Below the pieces are notes generated by a model. That model searched no databases. It was not told the origin of the DNA and saw nothing but the letters and a program-made list of their open reading frames with translations. Shown here piece by piece: positions 14,421 through 25,900 of a stretch of DNA of 32,910 nt. Position numbers and translations under genes: made by a program. Each line of letters opens with the position of its first letter. The first letter of the stretch is position 1. Source of the DNA: Barnesiella sp. (GTDB lineage Bacteria > Bacteroidota > Bacteroidia > Bacteroidales > Muribaculaceae); the NCBI GenBank assembly GCA_014801075.1, contig JAAVEW010000009.1, positions 63,985 through 96,894 of the forward strand. The letters are read 5' to 3'.

Positions 14421-14441
14421 CCGGGCGGGGACGCCGCCCGG
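14421..14441 (-). promoter_or_regulatory. GC-rich hairpin between aspT and aspD
   Basis: CCGGGCGG (14421-14428) pairs perfectly with CCGCCCGG (14434-14441) around a five-base loop. There is no T-run directly after it on the minus strand. It could tune the aspT/aspD ratio by partial termination or RNA processing; it also resembles a dispersed palindrome. Confidence 0.5.
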
Positions 14442-14461
14442 ACTGTAGAGGGAGTTGCTGA

Positions 14462-16165
14462 TTATGTGAACAGGAGCACCATTGCCACACCCATGAGGAT
14501 AAGGAGGGTGTTGCCGATGGCGTAGGTCACGGTGTAGCCCATGGCGGGAACAGAGCTCTGCAGCGAGTCGGTGACGGCGCCGAGGGCGGCGGTGGTGGTA
14601 CGCGAGCCGGCGCAGCAGCCGAGGTTGATGGCCGGGTGGAACTTAAACACTTTCGCTCCGAGGAACATCGCTATCAGCAGAGGCAGCGAGGTGGCTACGA
14701 CGCCGACGACGAGAAGTTCCCAGCCCACTTCCTTGATACCGGAGATGAATGTCGGGCCGCACTGTATGCCGATTACGGCGATAAACATGTTGAGACCGAG
14801 GTTGTTCATCAGCCACAGTGACGAGTCGGGGATGATGCCCACTGACGGACGCTTGGTGCGCAGCCATCCGAAGAACAAGCCGGCGATAAGCGCGCCGCCC
14901 GAGGTCGACAGGCTGATAGGTATATCCTTGATGTTGAGGGTAAGAGCGCCTACGATAGCACCGATGACGATAGCGAGGCTGACGAATACCATGTCAGTCT
15001 GGTTGGTGGGTCGCTGCTCGTAGCCTATCTCCTTGACGGCTGCCGATACCTCCTGGGGCAGACCCTCTACGGTGAGCATATCGCCCTGCTGCAGCTTGTT
15101 CTGCGCGAGCACGGGGATAGGCACGCCGCCCTGACGGGTGATGCTCTGTATCATTACACCATACATGAACGGTTTGGCGCGGAGCTGGTCGATGGTGAGA
15201 CCGGCAGTTTTCTTGGTGACCATCACCTGGGTTTTCTCTACGTTGAATGCGAGCAGAGCTGCGTCGTCAACTTCCTGACCGAGCCATGCCTCGTCGCCGA
15301 TGATATATTCATGACGGCCGGAGAGCACTATCTCGTCGCCCTGATGGATGAGCATGTCGGGGGTGGGGTCGGAAATATTGCCGTCGGCGGTGCGTACGCG
15401 TTCAACGAAAATGCGGCGGCCGAGCGAGTTGAAATGCTCCTCCACTTCCTTCACCGAGAGGGGGTTGGCGAAATTGTCGGCCGACACCTTGTAGGCGCGG
15501 AACACGATAGGACGGTTGCCGCTGATGTAGGCGGGGTCGTCGCTGAGGCTGGAGTGATTGAGCTGCTGCTCAAGCTCTTTGGTCTGCTGGCGCACCTTCT
15601 TGAGGCCGCCGAACATCATCGGGCCGAGGTTGCCGAGAATCCAGGCCGAACCGATAGTACCGAACACGTAGGTCACGGCGTAGCACACGGGGATAAGGTC
15701 GATGAGCGCTTTCTTCTGCGCGGGGTCGATATGGAGGGTGCCGATGGTGTCGGTGCCCACGCCGATAACGGCCGATATGGTCTGTGCGCCGGCGAAGAGG
15801 CCCGTGGCGATGGCGCCGTTATAACCCATTATCTTGGCGCACGCCCATGTGACGATAAGGCATAGGAAACACACCACTACGGCAAAAATAACCTGCTTGA
15901 TACCCTGACCGCGTATGGCCGATGCAAACTGCGGTCCGCACTTATAGCCGATGGCAAAGAGGAAGATGAGGAAGAAGAGCGACTTGAGCGGGGCTCCGAT
16001 AGGGATATCGAGCTGGCCCACAAGCACGCCGACAAGCAACACTGACGTCACTGTGCCGAGCGAGAAAGTTTTGTACTTGAATTTTCCCAACCAGAATCCG
16101 AGGCCGATTGTAAGGAAAATCGGAATGGACGGATACGTCCTGAAGGTGTCAATTAACCACGACAT
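14462..16165 (-). CDS. aspT: Aspartate:alanine antiporter (AspT family)
   Basis: A 567-residue inner-membrane exchanger. It has an N-terminal block of about five membrane helices (1-185), two soluble TrkA-C/RCK_C-like domains (about 215-295 and 300-385) and a C-terminal block of about five helices (390-567). This is the hallmark architecture of the AspT/YbjL/YidE aspartate-alanine exchanger family. Signatures include GYKCGPQFASAI in the first half and IGIQCGPTFISGIKEVG plus NLGCCAGSRTTTAALGA in the second. Together with the downstream decarboxylase it should import aspartate, export alanine and generate proton motive force. Start is the ATG at 16165. No convincing promoter box was found in the 313-base gap before the divergent cvpA gene. 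Confidence 0.95.
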   Translation of the reverse strand: MSWLIDTFRTYPSIPIFLTIGLGFWLGKFKYKTFSLGTVTSVLLVGVLVGQLDIPIGAPLKSLFFLIFLFAIGYKCGPQFASAIRGQGIKQVIFAVVVCFLCLIVTWACAKIMGYNGAIATGLFAGAQTISAVIGVGTDTIGTLHIDPAQKKALIDLIPVCYAVTYVFGTIGSAWILGNLGPMMFGGLKKVRQQTKELEQQLNHSSLSDDPAYISGNRPIVFRAYKVSADNFANPLSVKEVEEHFNSLGRRIFVERVRTADGNISDPTPDMLIHQGDEIVLSGRHEYIIGDEAWLGQEVDDAALLAFNVEKTQVMVTKKTAGLTIDQLRAKPFMYGVMIQSITRQGGVPIPVLAQNKLQQGDMLTVEGLPQEVSAAVKEIGYEQRPTNQTDMVFVSLAIVIGAIVGALTLNIKDIPISLSTSGGALIAGLFFGWLRTKRPSVGIIPDSSLWLMNNLGLNMFIAVIGIQCGPTFISGIKEVGWELLVVGVVATSLPLLIAMFLGAKVFKFHPAINLGCCAGSRTTTAALGAVTDSLQSSVPAMGYTVTYAIGNTLLILMGVAMVLLFT

Positions 16166-16478
16166 AAGCGCAAGGGTATTAAGTTAATTATTAATATGTG
16201 TGTTTTTGATAACGGTCCCCGGTAAGTTGAAACGTAGTGCCGGCTGTGTGTATCATGTTTATAAATTCTTAACACGTCGGATTAAATAATGTTTCCGCCG
16301 GGGGAGTCTTTTTTGCGGCGAGAAACAAAAAACTGACTCAGCGCGTTGAAGTTTCGTTAATGTTTCGGACGCATGAACGACAGTTTTTTGATTATAGATT
16401 AAGTAATGTGCCCGATTTTAATTAACTTTGCAGATTGAATTTATCGTCAAGACATAACACTGAAAACTATCTGATGAA
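16166..16478. other. Divergent intergenic region between aspT and cvpA
   Basis: An AT-rich 313-base gap with no gene. The only clear signal is the plus-strand -7 box TAACTTTG at 16423-16430 for cvpA. For aspT only a weak TACGTTTC (minus strand, 16236-16229) was seen. Confidence 0.6.
16423..16430 (+). promoter_or_regulatory. Promoter -7 box for the cvpA-suf cluster
   Basis: TAACTTTG matches TAnnTTTG, about 49 bases before the cvpA ATG. The region about 20 bases further up (TTAAG) is a poor -33 box. Confidence 0.5.
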
Positions 16479-17024
16479 ATGGCAGCACTCGACGTTCTGA
16501 TAATACTGATATTCATAGCCGCTGTGGCCTACGGTCTCTACAAAGGATTCATAGCGCAGCTCGGCTCGGTAGGGGGCGTGCTGGTGGGCATCGTGGCCTG
16601 CCGTCTTTTCTCCACCCCGTTGGCGGGCCTGCTTGCAGGCAGTCAGCCCGATGCCAATGATGTGTATATCAGCGGCGTGTTTGCCTGCGTCATTCTTTTC
16701 ATCGTGGGCTACTTCTCGGCGCGCCTTGTGGCCGGCCTGGTCAAGACCGTGTCGCGCGCGCTCCATCTCACCATCTTCGACCGCATAGGCGGAGCGGTGT
16801 TCACCATCTTCGAGTGGTTTCTCGTGTTCAGCCTGCTGCTCAACATCTGGCAGGCGTTCCGTCCCGATATATCAGTCATAGCCGGAAGCCGACTGGCCGG
16901 CGGCCGCGCAGCCTCCGCAGTCATTGACTTCGCCCCCAAGGTGCTTGGCAGCGAAACGTTCAAGGACTTCGTGAGCACCGTGGCAAGCATAGGCTCAAAG
17001 GATGGCCACGGCAATAAAAAATGA
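16479..17024 (+). CDS. CvpA-family membrane protein
   Basis: A 181-residue protein with four likely membrane helices (about 4-20, 30-47, 64-90, 106-126), opening [24 protein letters not shown], the CvpA family pattern. [21 protein letters not shown] in the third quarter is also typical. CvpA was named for colicin V production in E. coli and its biochemical role is unknown. It precedes sufB so closely that the earliest sufB start overlaps it; the preferred sufB start is 8 bases after its stop. A shared transcript with the suf genes is likely; a functional link to Fe-S assembly is not established. Confidence 0.88.
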   Translation: MAALDVLIILIFIAAVAYGLYKGFIAQLGSVGGVLVGIVACRLFSTPLAGLLAGSQPDANDVYISGVFACVILFIVGYFSARLVAGLVKTVSRALHLTIFDRIGGAVFTIFEWFLVFSLLLNIWQAFRPDISVIAGSRLAGGRAASAVIDFAPKVLGSETFKDFVSTVASIGSKDGHGNKK

Positions 17025-17031
17025 TAATTAC

Positions 17032-18540
<1,509 letters not shown>

Positions 18541-18552
<12 letters not shown>

Positions 18553-18572
18553 TTTATCCGTAGGCTGATTTA
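18541..18572. repeat. 16-bp perfect tandem duplication across the sufB stop codon
   Basis: TCCGTAGGCTGATTTA occurs twice head to tail (18541-18556, 18557-18572). The first copy encodes Ser-Val-Gly-stop, the end of SufB. The second copy leads directly into the 9-bp array. Confidence 0.95.
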
Positions 18573-18662
18573 TATATCTTATATATTTTATAAATCTTAT
18601 AAATCATATAATTCTTATAAATTTTATAGATCTTATAAATCTTATATATCTTATATGATTTA
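18573..18662. repeat. AT-rich minisatellite, ten units of exactly 9 bp, between sufB and sufC
   Basis: Ninety bases divide into ten consecutive 9-mers, consensus TAAATCTTA: TATATCTTA, TATATTTTA, TAAATCTTA, TAAATCATA, TAATTCTTA, TAAATTTTA, TAGATCTTA, TAAATCTTA, TATATCTTA, TATGATTTA. The array starts right after the 16-bp duplication and ends 22 bases before the sufC ATG. It is inside the presumed suf transcript. Confidence 0.95.
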
Positions 18663-18684
18663 CCCCATATAACCCAAAAAAACT

Positions 18685-19461
<777 letters not shown>

Positions 19462-19541
19462 CCCCCCCGAAGCACCAAGCTCACCCCGCATCCCCGCCCT
19501 CGGAAAGCCCCACGCGCCCGCAGGCCCCGCAATCAACAGGA

Positions 19542-19604
19542 CGTGTCCGACCCGTCCGACAGGTCCGACCTGTCCGACTCGTCCAAAAACCTCGACTCGT
19601 CCCA
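19542..19604. repeat. GC-rich 9-bp-period tandem array between sufC and sufD
   Basis: Consecutive 9-mers follow CNNGTCCGA: CGTGTCCGA (19542), CCCGTCCGA, CAGGTCCGA, CCTGTCCGA, CTCGTCCAA, then a degenerate unit and CTCGTCCCA ending at 19604. The phase stays at exactly nine bases. The same unit type recurs at 30797-30841. Confidence 0.9.
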
Positions 19605-19649
19605 CCTCCCCGTCCAACCCTCTCCCGAAACCCTAAAACCCCCATCCCC

Positions 19650-20996
19650 TTGAAAACTTCACTCACTCAATACACCGACCTCTACGACACCAACCGCGCC
19701 GTCATCGACGAAGGCTCGGCCCCGGTGCTCAACGCGCTGCGTCCCGCCGCAAGGGAGGCACTCGCCGGCGCCTCGCTCCCCGAAAAGGGTGACGAAGGCT
19801 TTGAAATCACCTCGGTCAACTCAATGCTCGCCCCCAACTACGGGCTCAATATATCGCGCATCAACATCCCCGTTGACGTAGCCGACACCTTCCGCTGCGA
19901 CGTGCCCAACATGTCGTCGCTCATGGGCGTGGTGGCCAACGACAAGTTCGTGCCCACAGCCGGACTGTTGCGCAACCTCCCCGACGGAGTCACCGTCATG
20001 TCGCTCGCCGAAGCCGCCAAGGCTTACCCTGACCGCGTGGCCTCGCTCTACGGCACTATCGCTCCGATCTCCAACCCCGTTGTCGCCCTCGACACCATGC
20101 TCGTGCAGGATGGCGTCTACATCCGCGTTGAGGCCGGAGTGAAACTCGACCGTCCCCTCCAGATTGTCAACGTGTTGCAGAGCAGCGTGCCACTGATGGC
20201 CGTGCGCCGTATCCTCATCGATGTTGACCGCGACGCCGACCTGCGCCTGCTCCTGTGCGACCATTCGCGCAACGTCGGCATGGACTACCTCGCGCTGCAG
20301 GTCACCGAGGCATCACTCGCCCCCGGCGCCCGTCTTGAAATCTACGACCTTGAGGAGTCAACCGCGACCACCAACCGCCTGTCACTCACCTATGTGCGCC
20401 AGCAGGAACGCTCCGCCTTCCTCGCCAACACCACCACGCTGCTCAACGGCACCACCCGCAACCGCTACAACGTCGACATCCTCGGCGAACGCTGTTCCAC
20501 AGGTCTTTACGGCATGGCTATCGGTTCGGCCAAGCAGCATGTCGACAACTCCACCGTCATCAACCACCGCGCTCCCCGCTCCGTCTCCAACCAGCTCTAC
20601 CGCTACGTGCTCGACGACGACGCCCGCGGAGCCTTTGAAGGTCTCATCGAGGTGTTCCCCGATGCCCCTTTCACCGAAGCGTTCCAGACCAACAACAATA
20701 TCCTCGCCTCCACCGGGGCGCAGATGCACGCCAAGCCGCAGCTCATCATCAACAACGACGATGTGAAGTGCAGCCACGGCGCCACCACCGGCCAGCTCAA
20801 CCGCGAAGCCCTCTTCTACATGCGTTCGCGCGGCATCCCCGAAGCCGAAGCCCGCACCATGCTGATGCAGGCTTTCATGGTCGACGTCATCAACACCGTC
20901 TCGGTCGAGGCCCTGCGCGACCGCCTGCGCCACCTCGTCGAAAAGCGCTTCGACGGCACTCTCGGCGCGTGCGAGACCTGCCGCCTCCATCAGTAA
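19650..20996 (+). CDS. sufD: Fe-S cluster assembly protein SufD
   Basis: A 448-residue partner of SufB in the SufBC2D scaffold. The C-terminal beta-helix core is recognisable: NRYNVDILGERCSTGLYGMAI, then HVDNSTVINHRAPRSVSNQLYRYVLDD and FEGLIEVFPDA. KCSHGATTGQLNREALFYMRSRGIPEAEARTML is the hallmark SufD/SufB C-terminal segment. The reading frame begins with TTG at 19650 (MKTSLTQYTDLYDTN); no in-frame ATG occurs before about residue 59, so a TTG start is the best choice. It closes the suf genes: no sufS (cysteine desulfurase) or sufE follows. Instead a phospholipase-like gene starts 18 bases after its stop. Confidence 0.94.
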   Translation: MKTSLTQYTDLYDTNRAVIDEGSAPVLNALRPAAREALAGASLPEKGDEGFEITSVNSMLAPNYGLNISRINIPVDVADTFRCDVPNMSSLMGVVANDKFVPTAGLLRNLPDGVTVMSLAEAAKAYPDRVASLYGTIAPISNPVVALDTMLVQDGVYIRVEAGVKLDRPLQIVNVLQSSVPLMAVRRILIDVDRDADLRLLLCDHSRNVGMDYLALQVTEASLAPGARLEIYDLEESTATTNRLSLTYVRQQERSAFLANTTTLLNGTTRNRYNVDILGERCSTGLYGMAIGSAKQHVDNSTVINHRAPRSVSNQLYRYVLDDDARGAFEGLIEVFPDAPFTEAFQTNNNILASTGAQMHAKPQLIINNDDVKCSHGATTGQLNREALFYMRSRGIPEAEARTMLMQAFMVDVINTVSVEALRDRLRHLVEKRFDGTLGACETCRLHQ

Positions 20997-21014
20997 CCCA
21001 CGAAGCAATCAGCA

Positions 21015-22580
21015 ATGAGGAAAGCACTGTTGACAGTCCTTGCCGCCACGGCCATAGCCTCCGCTGCCGCCTATGACGGCGACCGCAGCGAGTGGATGAA
21101 ACATATCCCCGGCTCGGCGTATGCCTGCCTGGTGACCATTCCCGGCTCGCACGATTCGGCCACTGCCGAAGGGTGGGTCGACCCCGACGCTGCCGCGCGC
21201 TCCCAGGCCCAGGATGTTACCCTCGACCGACAGCTCGCCGACGGCGTGCGCGGTTTTGACATCCGCCCCAATCTCACCGACGGCCGCTGGGTATGCTCCC
21301 ACGCTGCCGACAACACCGTGCTGCCGCTCGACGACTGCTTCGACAAGTTCACCCGGTTTCTCGACGCCCACCCCTCGGAGTATCTCGTGATACACGTCTA
21401 CCGCGGGGGCGGACGCGAATGGACCGACACGGAGCGCGAAGCGTTTGCCCGCTTCCTCGCCCTCTACGGCGACCGTCTCGCCGACTTCCGCCGCGACCTC
21501 ACCGTCGCCGACCTCCGCGGCAAGATACTCCTCTTCTGCCGCGAGGAATACCCCGGCACTGTCTACGGCGCAAAACTGACCTCCTCGCTGCGCGACGACT
21601 ACGGTTGGGGCAGTTGGCTCGACTGGGACCGCCAGACCAACATCACCGCCACCGGCGACAGTGCCGAGGGGCGCGTGTTCTATCAGGACCTTGCCGACAC
21701 CTGTGGCGAGGGCAAGCAGCAGGAAAAGCTCGACGGCATCCGCCGCCTGCTTGACTTCACCACCGCCTACCGTCCCGCCGTTCCCGAAAACTGCATCTGG
21801 TACTTCAACTTCGCCTCGGCCTACAACGACGCCGACGTCACCTCCACCGGCTCAAAGATGTGGAACAGCGACGGCTACCGCGGCAACTCCACCTACACCA
21901 ACCCCTGCTTCATCGACTACCTCGCAGCCAACCCCGGACCCGCCGGCATAGTGCTCGCCGACTACGTCTGCACCCACAGCTCCGGCCGCTTCACCACCCG
22001 CGGCGCCGACCTCATAGAAGCCCTAATAGACAACAACTTCCGCTACCTCCCATCATTAAAGGAAGAAACTGCCCGCCAGCGTGGCGGGGGTCTCCCGACC
22101 CGCGCTCAGCCCGTGGTGGGGCCGTCCCCGGCCGCACCCGCCCCTCCCTGCCCAGCCGCCCCGAAACCCGCACCCGCCGCACAAACCCACCCGCCCCAAA
22201 ACAACCCCACCGCGCGGAGCAGGTTTGTCGAAGGTGCCCCCCTGACCCTCCCGCCCGGCACCGTCCACATCGCCGACCTCAACAACGACGGCTACCCCGA
22301 CCTCCTCGTGACTGGCCCCCGCACCGGTCACATCTACCTCAGCGACCAAGGTCGTGGCTTCATCGACGCCACCCCCACACAGCTCCGCTTCTACACCGCC
22401 GACCCCGCCACCGTCATCCTCGCCGACTACAACGCCGACGGCTACCTCGACCTCTACATAGCCCCCACCGCAAATACCACCCCCGAAAACGACCTCGGAA
22501 ACAAAGCCATAATCTACTACAACAACCAATCCCTCACCGGCCCACGCGACATCTTCAACACCCCCGACCTCGCCCCATAG
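21015..22580 (+). CDS. Secreted PI-PLC X-domain protein with short FG-GAP tail (first paralogue)
   Basis: A 521-residue exported protein with signal peptide MRKALLTVLAATAIASAAA. The PLC-X catalytic domain occupies about 25-348. IPGSHDSAT carries the general base His46, GVRGFDIRPN carries Asp82 and Arg84, and CSHAADN carries the second His96, with the usual HHG reduced to SHA. A Pro/Ala-rich linker (about 354-405) is encoded partly by a dispersed palindromic repeat. Two FG-GAP/VCBS calcium motifs follow: DLNNDGYPD (421-429) and DYNADGYLD (471-479). The chain ends soon after, without the sorting tail of its two relatives, so it may be truncated. PLC-X enzymes cleave phosphoinositides or GPI anchors; the real substrate is unknown. 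It is very GC-rich and sits 18 bases after sufD, so it is probably cotranscribed with the suf genes. Confidence 0.87.
   Translation: MRKALLTVLAATAIASAAAYDGDRSEWMKHIPGSAYACLVTIPGSHDSATAEGWVDPDAAARSQAQDVTLDRQLADGVRGFDIRPNLTDGRWVCSHAADNTVLPLDDCFDKFTRFLDAHPSEYLVIHVYRGGGREWTDTEREAFARFLALYGDRLADFRRDLTVADLRGKILLFCREEYPGTVYGAKLTSSLRDDYGWGSWLDWDRQTNITATGDSAEGRVFYQDLADTCGEGKQQEKLDGIRRLLDFTTAYRPAVPENCIWYFNFASAYNDADVTSTGSKMWNSDGYRGNSTYTNPCFIDYLAANPGPAGIVLADYVCTHSSGRFTTRGADLIEALIDNNFRYLPSLKEETARQRGGGLPTRAQPVVGPSPAAPAPPCPAAPKPAPAAQTHPPQNNPTARSRFVEGAPLTLPPGTVHIADLNNDGYPDLLVTGPRTGHIYLSDQGRGFIDATPTQLRFYTADPATVILADYNADGYLDLYIAPTANTTPENDLGNKAIIYYNNQSLTGPRDIFNTPDLAP
22081..22137. repeat. Dispersed TCC-loop palindromes R1a+R1b, inside the first PLC gene
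   Basis: R1a (22081-22107) contains GCGGGGGTC-TCCC-GACCCGC. R1b (22113-22137) contains GGCCG-TCCC-CGGCC. The same two modules recur in intergenic DNA at 22601-22682, and single ones at 26058, 29361, 29481 and 29548. Here they are read in frame as residues about 356-375 of the PLC linker. Confidence 0.9.
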
Positions 22581-22600
22581 CGTAAACGTGGCAGGACAAC

Positions 22601-22682
22601 GTGGCGGGGGTCTCCTGACCCGCGCTCACAAAGGGAGGGTAAGGCGTTGGTAGCTTCGTGGTGGGGCCGTCCCCGGCCGCAC
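22601..22682. repeat. Dispersed TCC-loop palindromes R2a+R2b
   Basis: R2a is at 22601-22627 and R2b at 22658-22682, separated by 30 bases. R2b is identical over 25 bases to R1b inside the preceding gene; R2a differs from R1a at one base (T for C after the TCC loop). Confidence 0.9.
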
Positions 22683-22879
22683 ACCATCACCGCACCCCAC
22701 CCCGAAGCCCCAATCAATCCCACTCCATCCAAAGGGCGGACGAGGACGTCCCCCCCCACGAGGCAACCACGGCTACCACTGACCTGAAATATTGGCAAAA
22801 ACCACGACATTTCGACAAAATTCGCTGATTTGCGGCAAAAAATGGCGTATAACTTTTAATTTATTGAGCTCGGTTGAGT

Positions 22880-22887
22880 TATTTTTG
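22880..22887 (+). promoter_or_regulatory. Possible promoter -7 box of the second PLC gene
   Basis: TATTTTTG fits TAnnTTTG and lies 111 bases before the ATG. The -33 region (CTTTTAAT, 22853-22860) is only partly like TTTG. Confidence 0.45.
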
Positions 22888-22998
22888 CTAAAAATTTGTA
22901 CGGAAAGTGATTGCAGCTATCACAGCATCACTAACCCAACCCTAACCATACCATAGCCATAAATCTAACCATTACCAACATAATAACACATTTCATTT

Positions 22999-25900
22999 AT
23001 GAAAAAAACTTTACTTACAGGTGCGTTTACCCTGGTAAGCGCAGTTGCTTTCCAATCCTCTGCTTGGGATGGCAATAACTGGATGTCGGAACTTCCCGAC
23101 AACGCCTACGTGGCGCAGTTGTCGATTCCCGGTACCCACGACTCCGCTACCGGCCATGGAACAACAAGTGATGTCATGGCGAGAACCCAGATGCACTCTC
23201 TCAGCGAGCAGCTTGAAATGGGTATCCGCGCATTTGACTTCCGTCCGCAGGTGAGCGGTAGCAAACTTGAAGCGCATCACGGTATTATCAACTGTAATAT
23301 CTCTTTTGATGACGCTATGAAAAAAGTGATCGGACCGTTTCTCGACGCTCATCCCGATGAATTTATCGTAATCCACACGCTCTACGCAGCGCCCTTGTTT
23401 GGCAGCTATGATAGGGACAAAGACAAATATGTCAACCTGCTCAACAGCCTCTTTGAAAGCGATGAACTCAAAGGTAAGTTAGTGAAATTCCGCCGCGACC
23501 TGACCGTAGCCGATATGCGAGGCAAGATACTCCTTCTCAGCCGCGACAGCTACTCAGGCACATCACCCTTCGGCGGTTTCTTCGAAAACTGGTCGGAAGA
23601 GTTTGATAATCTTTCGCGCCGCAGCCGCATCATCGGTGAGGCCGGCGATATCATGAACAGCTCAAAGCTTTTCGTGCAGGACCGAGCCAATACTAATGGC
23701 GATAATTCCGAGAAAGCCCGTTTCATGACCAATCTTCTCGATTTTACCACCGGATATACTATTAATGATGATCCGGCTAATCTCGTGTGGGCATTCAACT
23801 TCCTCTCTTCCTATTCCGGAAGTTCTACAAGCAGCAGTTACAAGTCTAACGCTACCTACTTCAACAAGCAGTTAGTTGATTACGTAGGTGCGGGCGATTA
23901 CGTTGCCGGTCCTACCGGTTTCGTGATGATGGACTTCGTAGGTGACGACGACACCAACGGCATCGCATCAGTCAACGCAGTGATTGACAATAACTTCAAG
24001 TACGTAGGCAATACCACCAACTACACTCTCGCAGTAGGCGACAAACCTGAGTTCCGTCTCGACAAGGCGTGGCTGCAGGGCGAAGGCATGTACTACAACT
24101 GCGGCGGCGACAAGGCAGTGCCCATCATCGCCGACTTTGACGGCGACGGCCGCATGGACTACTATTGCAGCGGTCAGTCCTACGAATATTATAACAACGG
24201 CTGGAACTGGGGCGACATCTCATACATGGCCCTCAACAAAGGCTTCGGCCACCCCTACGGCTTTGAGGCATACGACAATCAGGGCGTGAAACGCGGCGAA
24301 AACCGTTCATCGTCCAACAATGAGAACTACCTCCCGATAGTCTACGGCGCGCAGGTGCAGGCTCTCGCCGACCTCAATCAGGACGGTGCCGTCGACTTCC
24401 TCCTTTGGGACTGCGACCAGCACGGCTGGGGCACTTATCCGCGATACACCACCTACGGCGACCAGAACAGCCGCGTATTCATCAATAATGGCGACGGCTC
24501 TCAGTTCACCCCGATACAGGGTTACCCCAATAATATCGGCAACAACAAGCACGGTAACTGGGGCTGCTCACTCCCCGGCAAGTACCACCGTGTATCAATC
24601 GCCGATGTCAACTGCGACGGTTATCCCGATATCATGATGGTCACCGAAAGCGGTACTACCATGGAGAACGGCCAGTTCAGCTGGTATGACGCCAACGGTA
24701 CATCAGTCTTTATCAATAACGGTGACAACACCTTTACCCGTCAGTTCATCGCTGCTAACCGCACTCACTACGCCGCATCGCTCTTCGGCGACTTCAACTG
24801 CGACGGTTACCCCGACATTCTTCTCAATGGCTATCATGACGCTATTACCGGTGCCGACGGTGTGACTATCGAGCCCGGCTACGAACTCGTCATCATGACC
24901 AACGACGGCAGAGGCAACTTCTCGGTAGCTTACCACAGCAACGACTACGCCAAGAACGAGGACGAAGGCCAGGAAACCGCAATCCACGTGCTCGACTACG
25001 ACCAGGACGGCAAGATGGATATCCTCCTCAGCGGCACCACCAACCGCAACAGCTTCAACAACACCAACGGCCGTGACGGCAAGGTGGCTTTCATACTCCG
25101 CAACGAGTCAGACGGCACCGATGTGAAATTCTCCGAGGTGCTCACCGACCTTCACCCCTCGTCAGTAGCCATGCAGCGACTGTCAGTGCTTGCCGACTTC
25201 AATGGCGACGGCTTCATCGACTACCTCGCCGACGGCTGGGGCCCCAACAGCGACTGGTCAAACGGCAGCTATCTCTCCTACAGCCGGGGTGAGTACAACA
25301 CCAACTATCAGCTCCACAACGGCGTAATCCACAACATGGATTATTACGGCTCGAATGAGGGTGAAGAGCAGTCATGGATTACATTCGGCGACATTGACGG
25401 CGACGGAATGCTCGACCTCATCTCGCCCGCCGGCGACGGCGCTCCCCGCGTTTACCTCAACCGCACCCTTCAGGGCAAGAATCAGATCGCGCAGGTGCCC
25501 GACGCTCCCACCAACGCAGTCGCCACCTACGACATTGACACAAAGCGTGTCACCGTTACATGGGATAAGATGTACACTCAGTCGGGCAGTAAAGCCATCT
25601 ACAACACCTATCTCCGCCGCGTCGACGACTCTACCCCTGTTTCACGCAGCGCAGTAGCCGAGGGTGTCAACATCATGCGCGTACCCGCCGATGTCAACAC
25701 CGGCAAGCTCAAAGCCTACACCGAATGGAGCTCATTCCTCCCCTCCGAGACCTGCTTCTTTGACAACCTCGAAGAGGGTACTTACGAATTGGGCGTGCAG
25801 TCAGTAGGTTACAACTACGGAGCTTCAAAGTTCACCCCCATTCAGTTTGTAGTCAACAACCAGACCAACGGTGCCGACGTGATAGCAGCCGAGGACAACG

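Larger units (their letters stand above)
22581..22998. other. Intergenic region between first and second PLC genes
   Basis: A 418-base gap with no gene. It holds a repeat pair R2a+R2b (22601-22682), a small hairpin GGACG-AGGA-CGTCC (22738-22751) and a possible -7 box TATTTTTG (22880-22887). A leader of about 105 bases, rich in AACC and poor in G, leads to the second PLC ATG. Confidence 0.7.

Noticed and set aside
17002-17031. Earliest sufB start inside cvpA
   Set aside because: It is possible but adds residues not seen in the family; ATGs at 17032/17038 follow the cvpA stop. The choice stays uncertain.
22056-22529. Minus-strand Val/Gly-rich frame opposite the first PLC linker
   Set aside because: It is low complexity, antisense to the Pro/Ala linker and FG-GAP repeats; nothing supports it as a gene.
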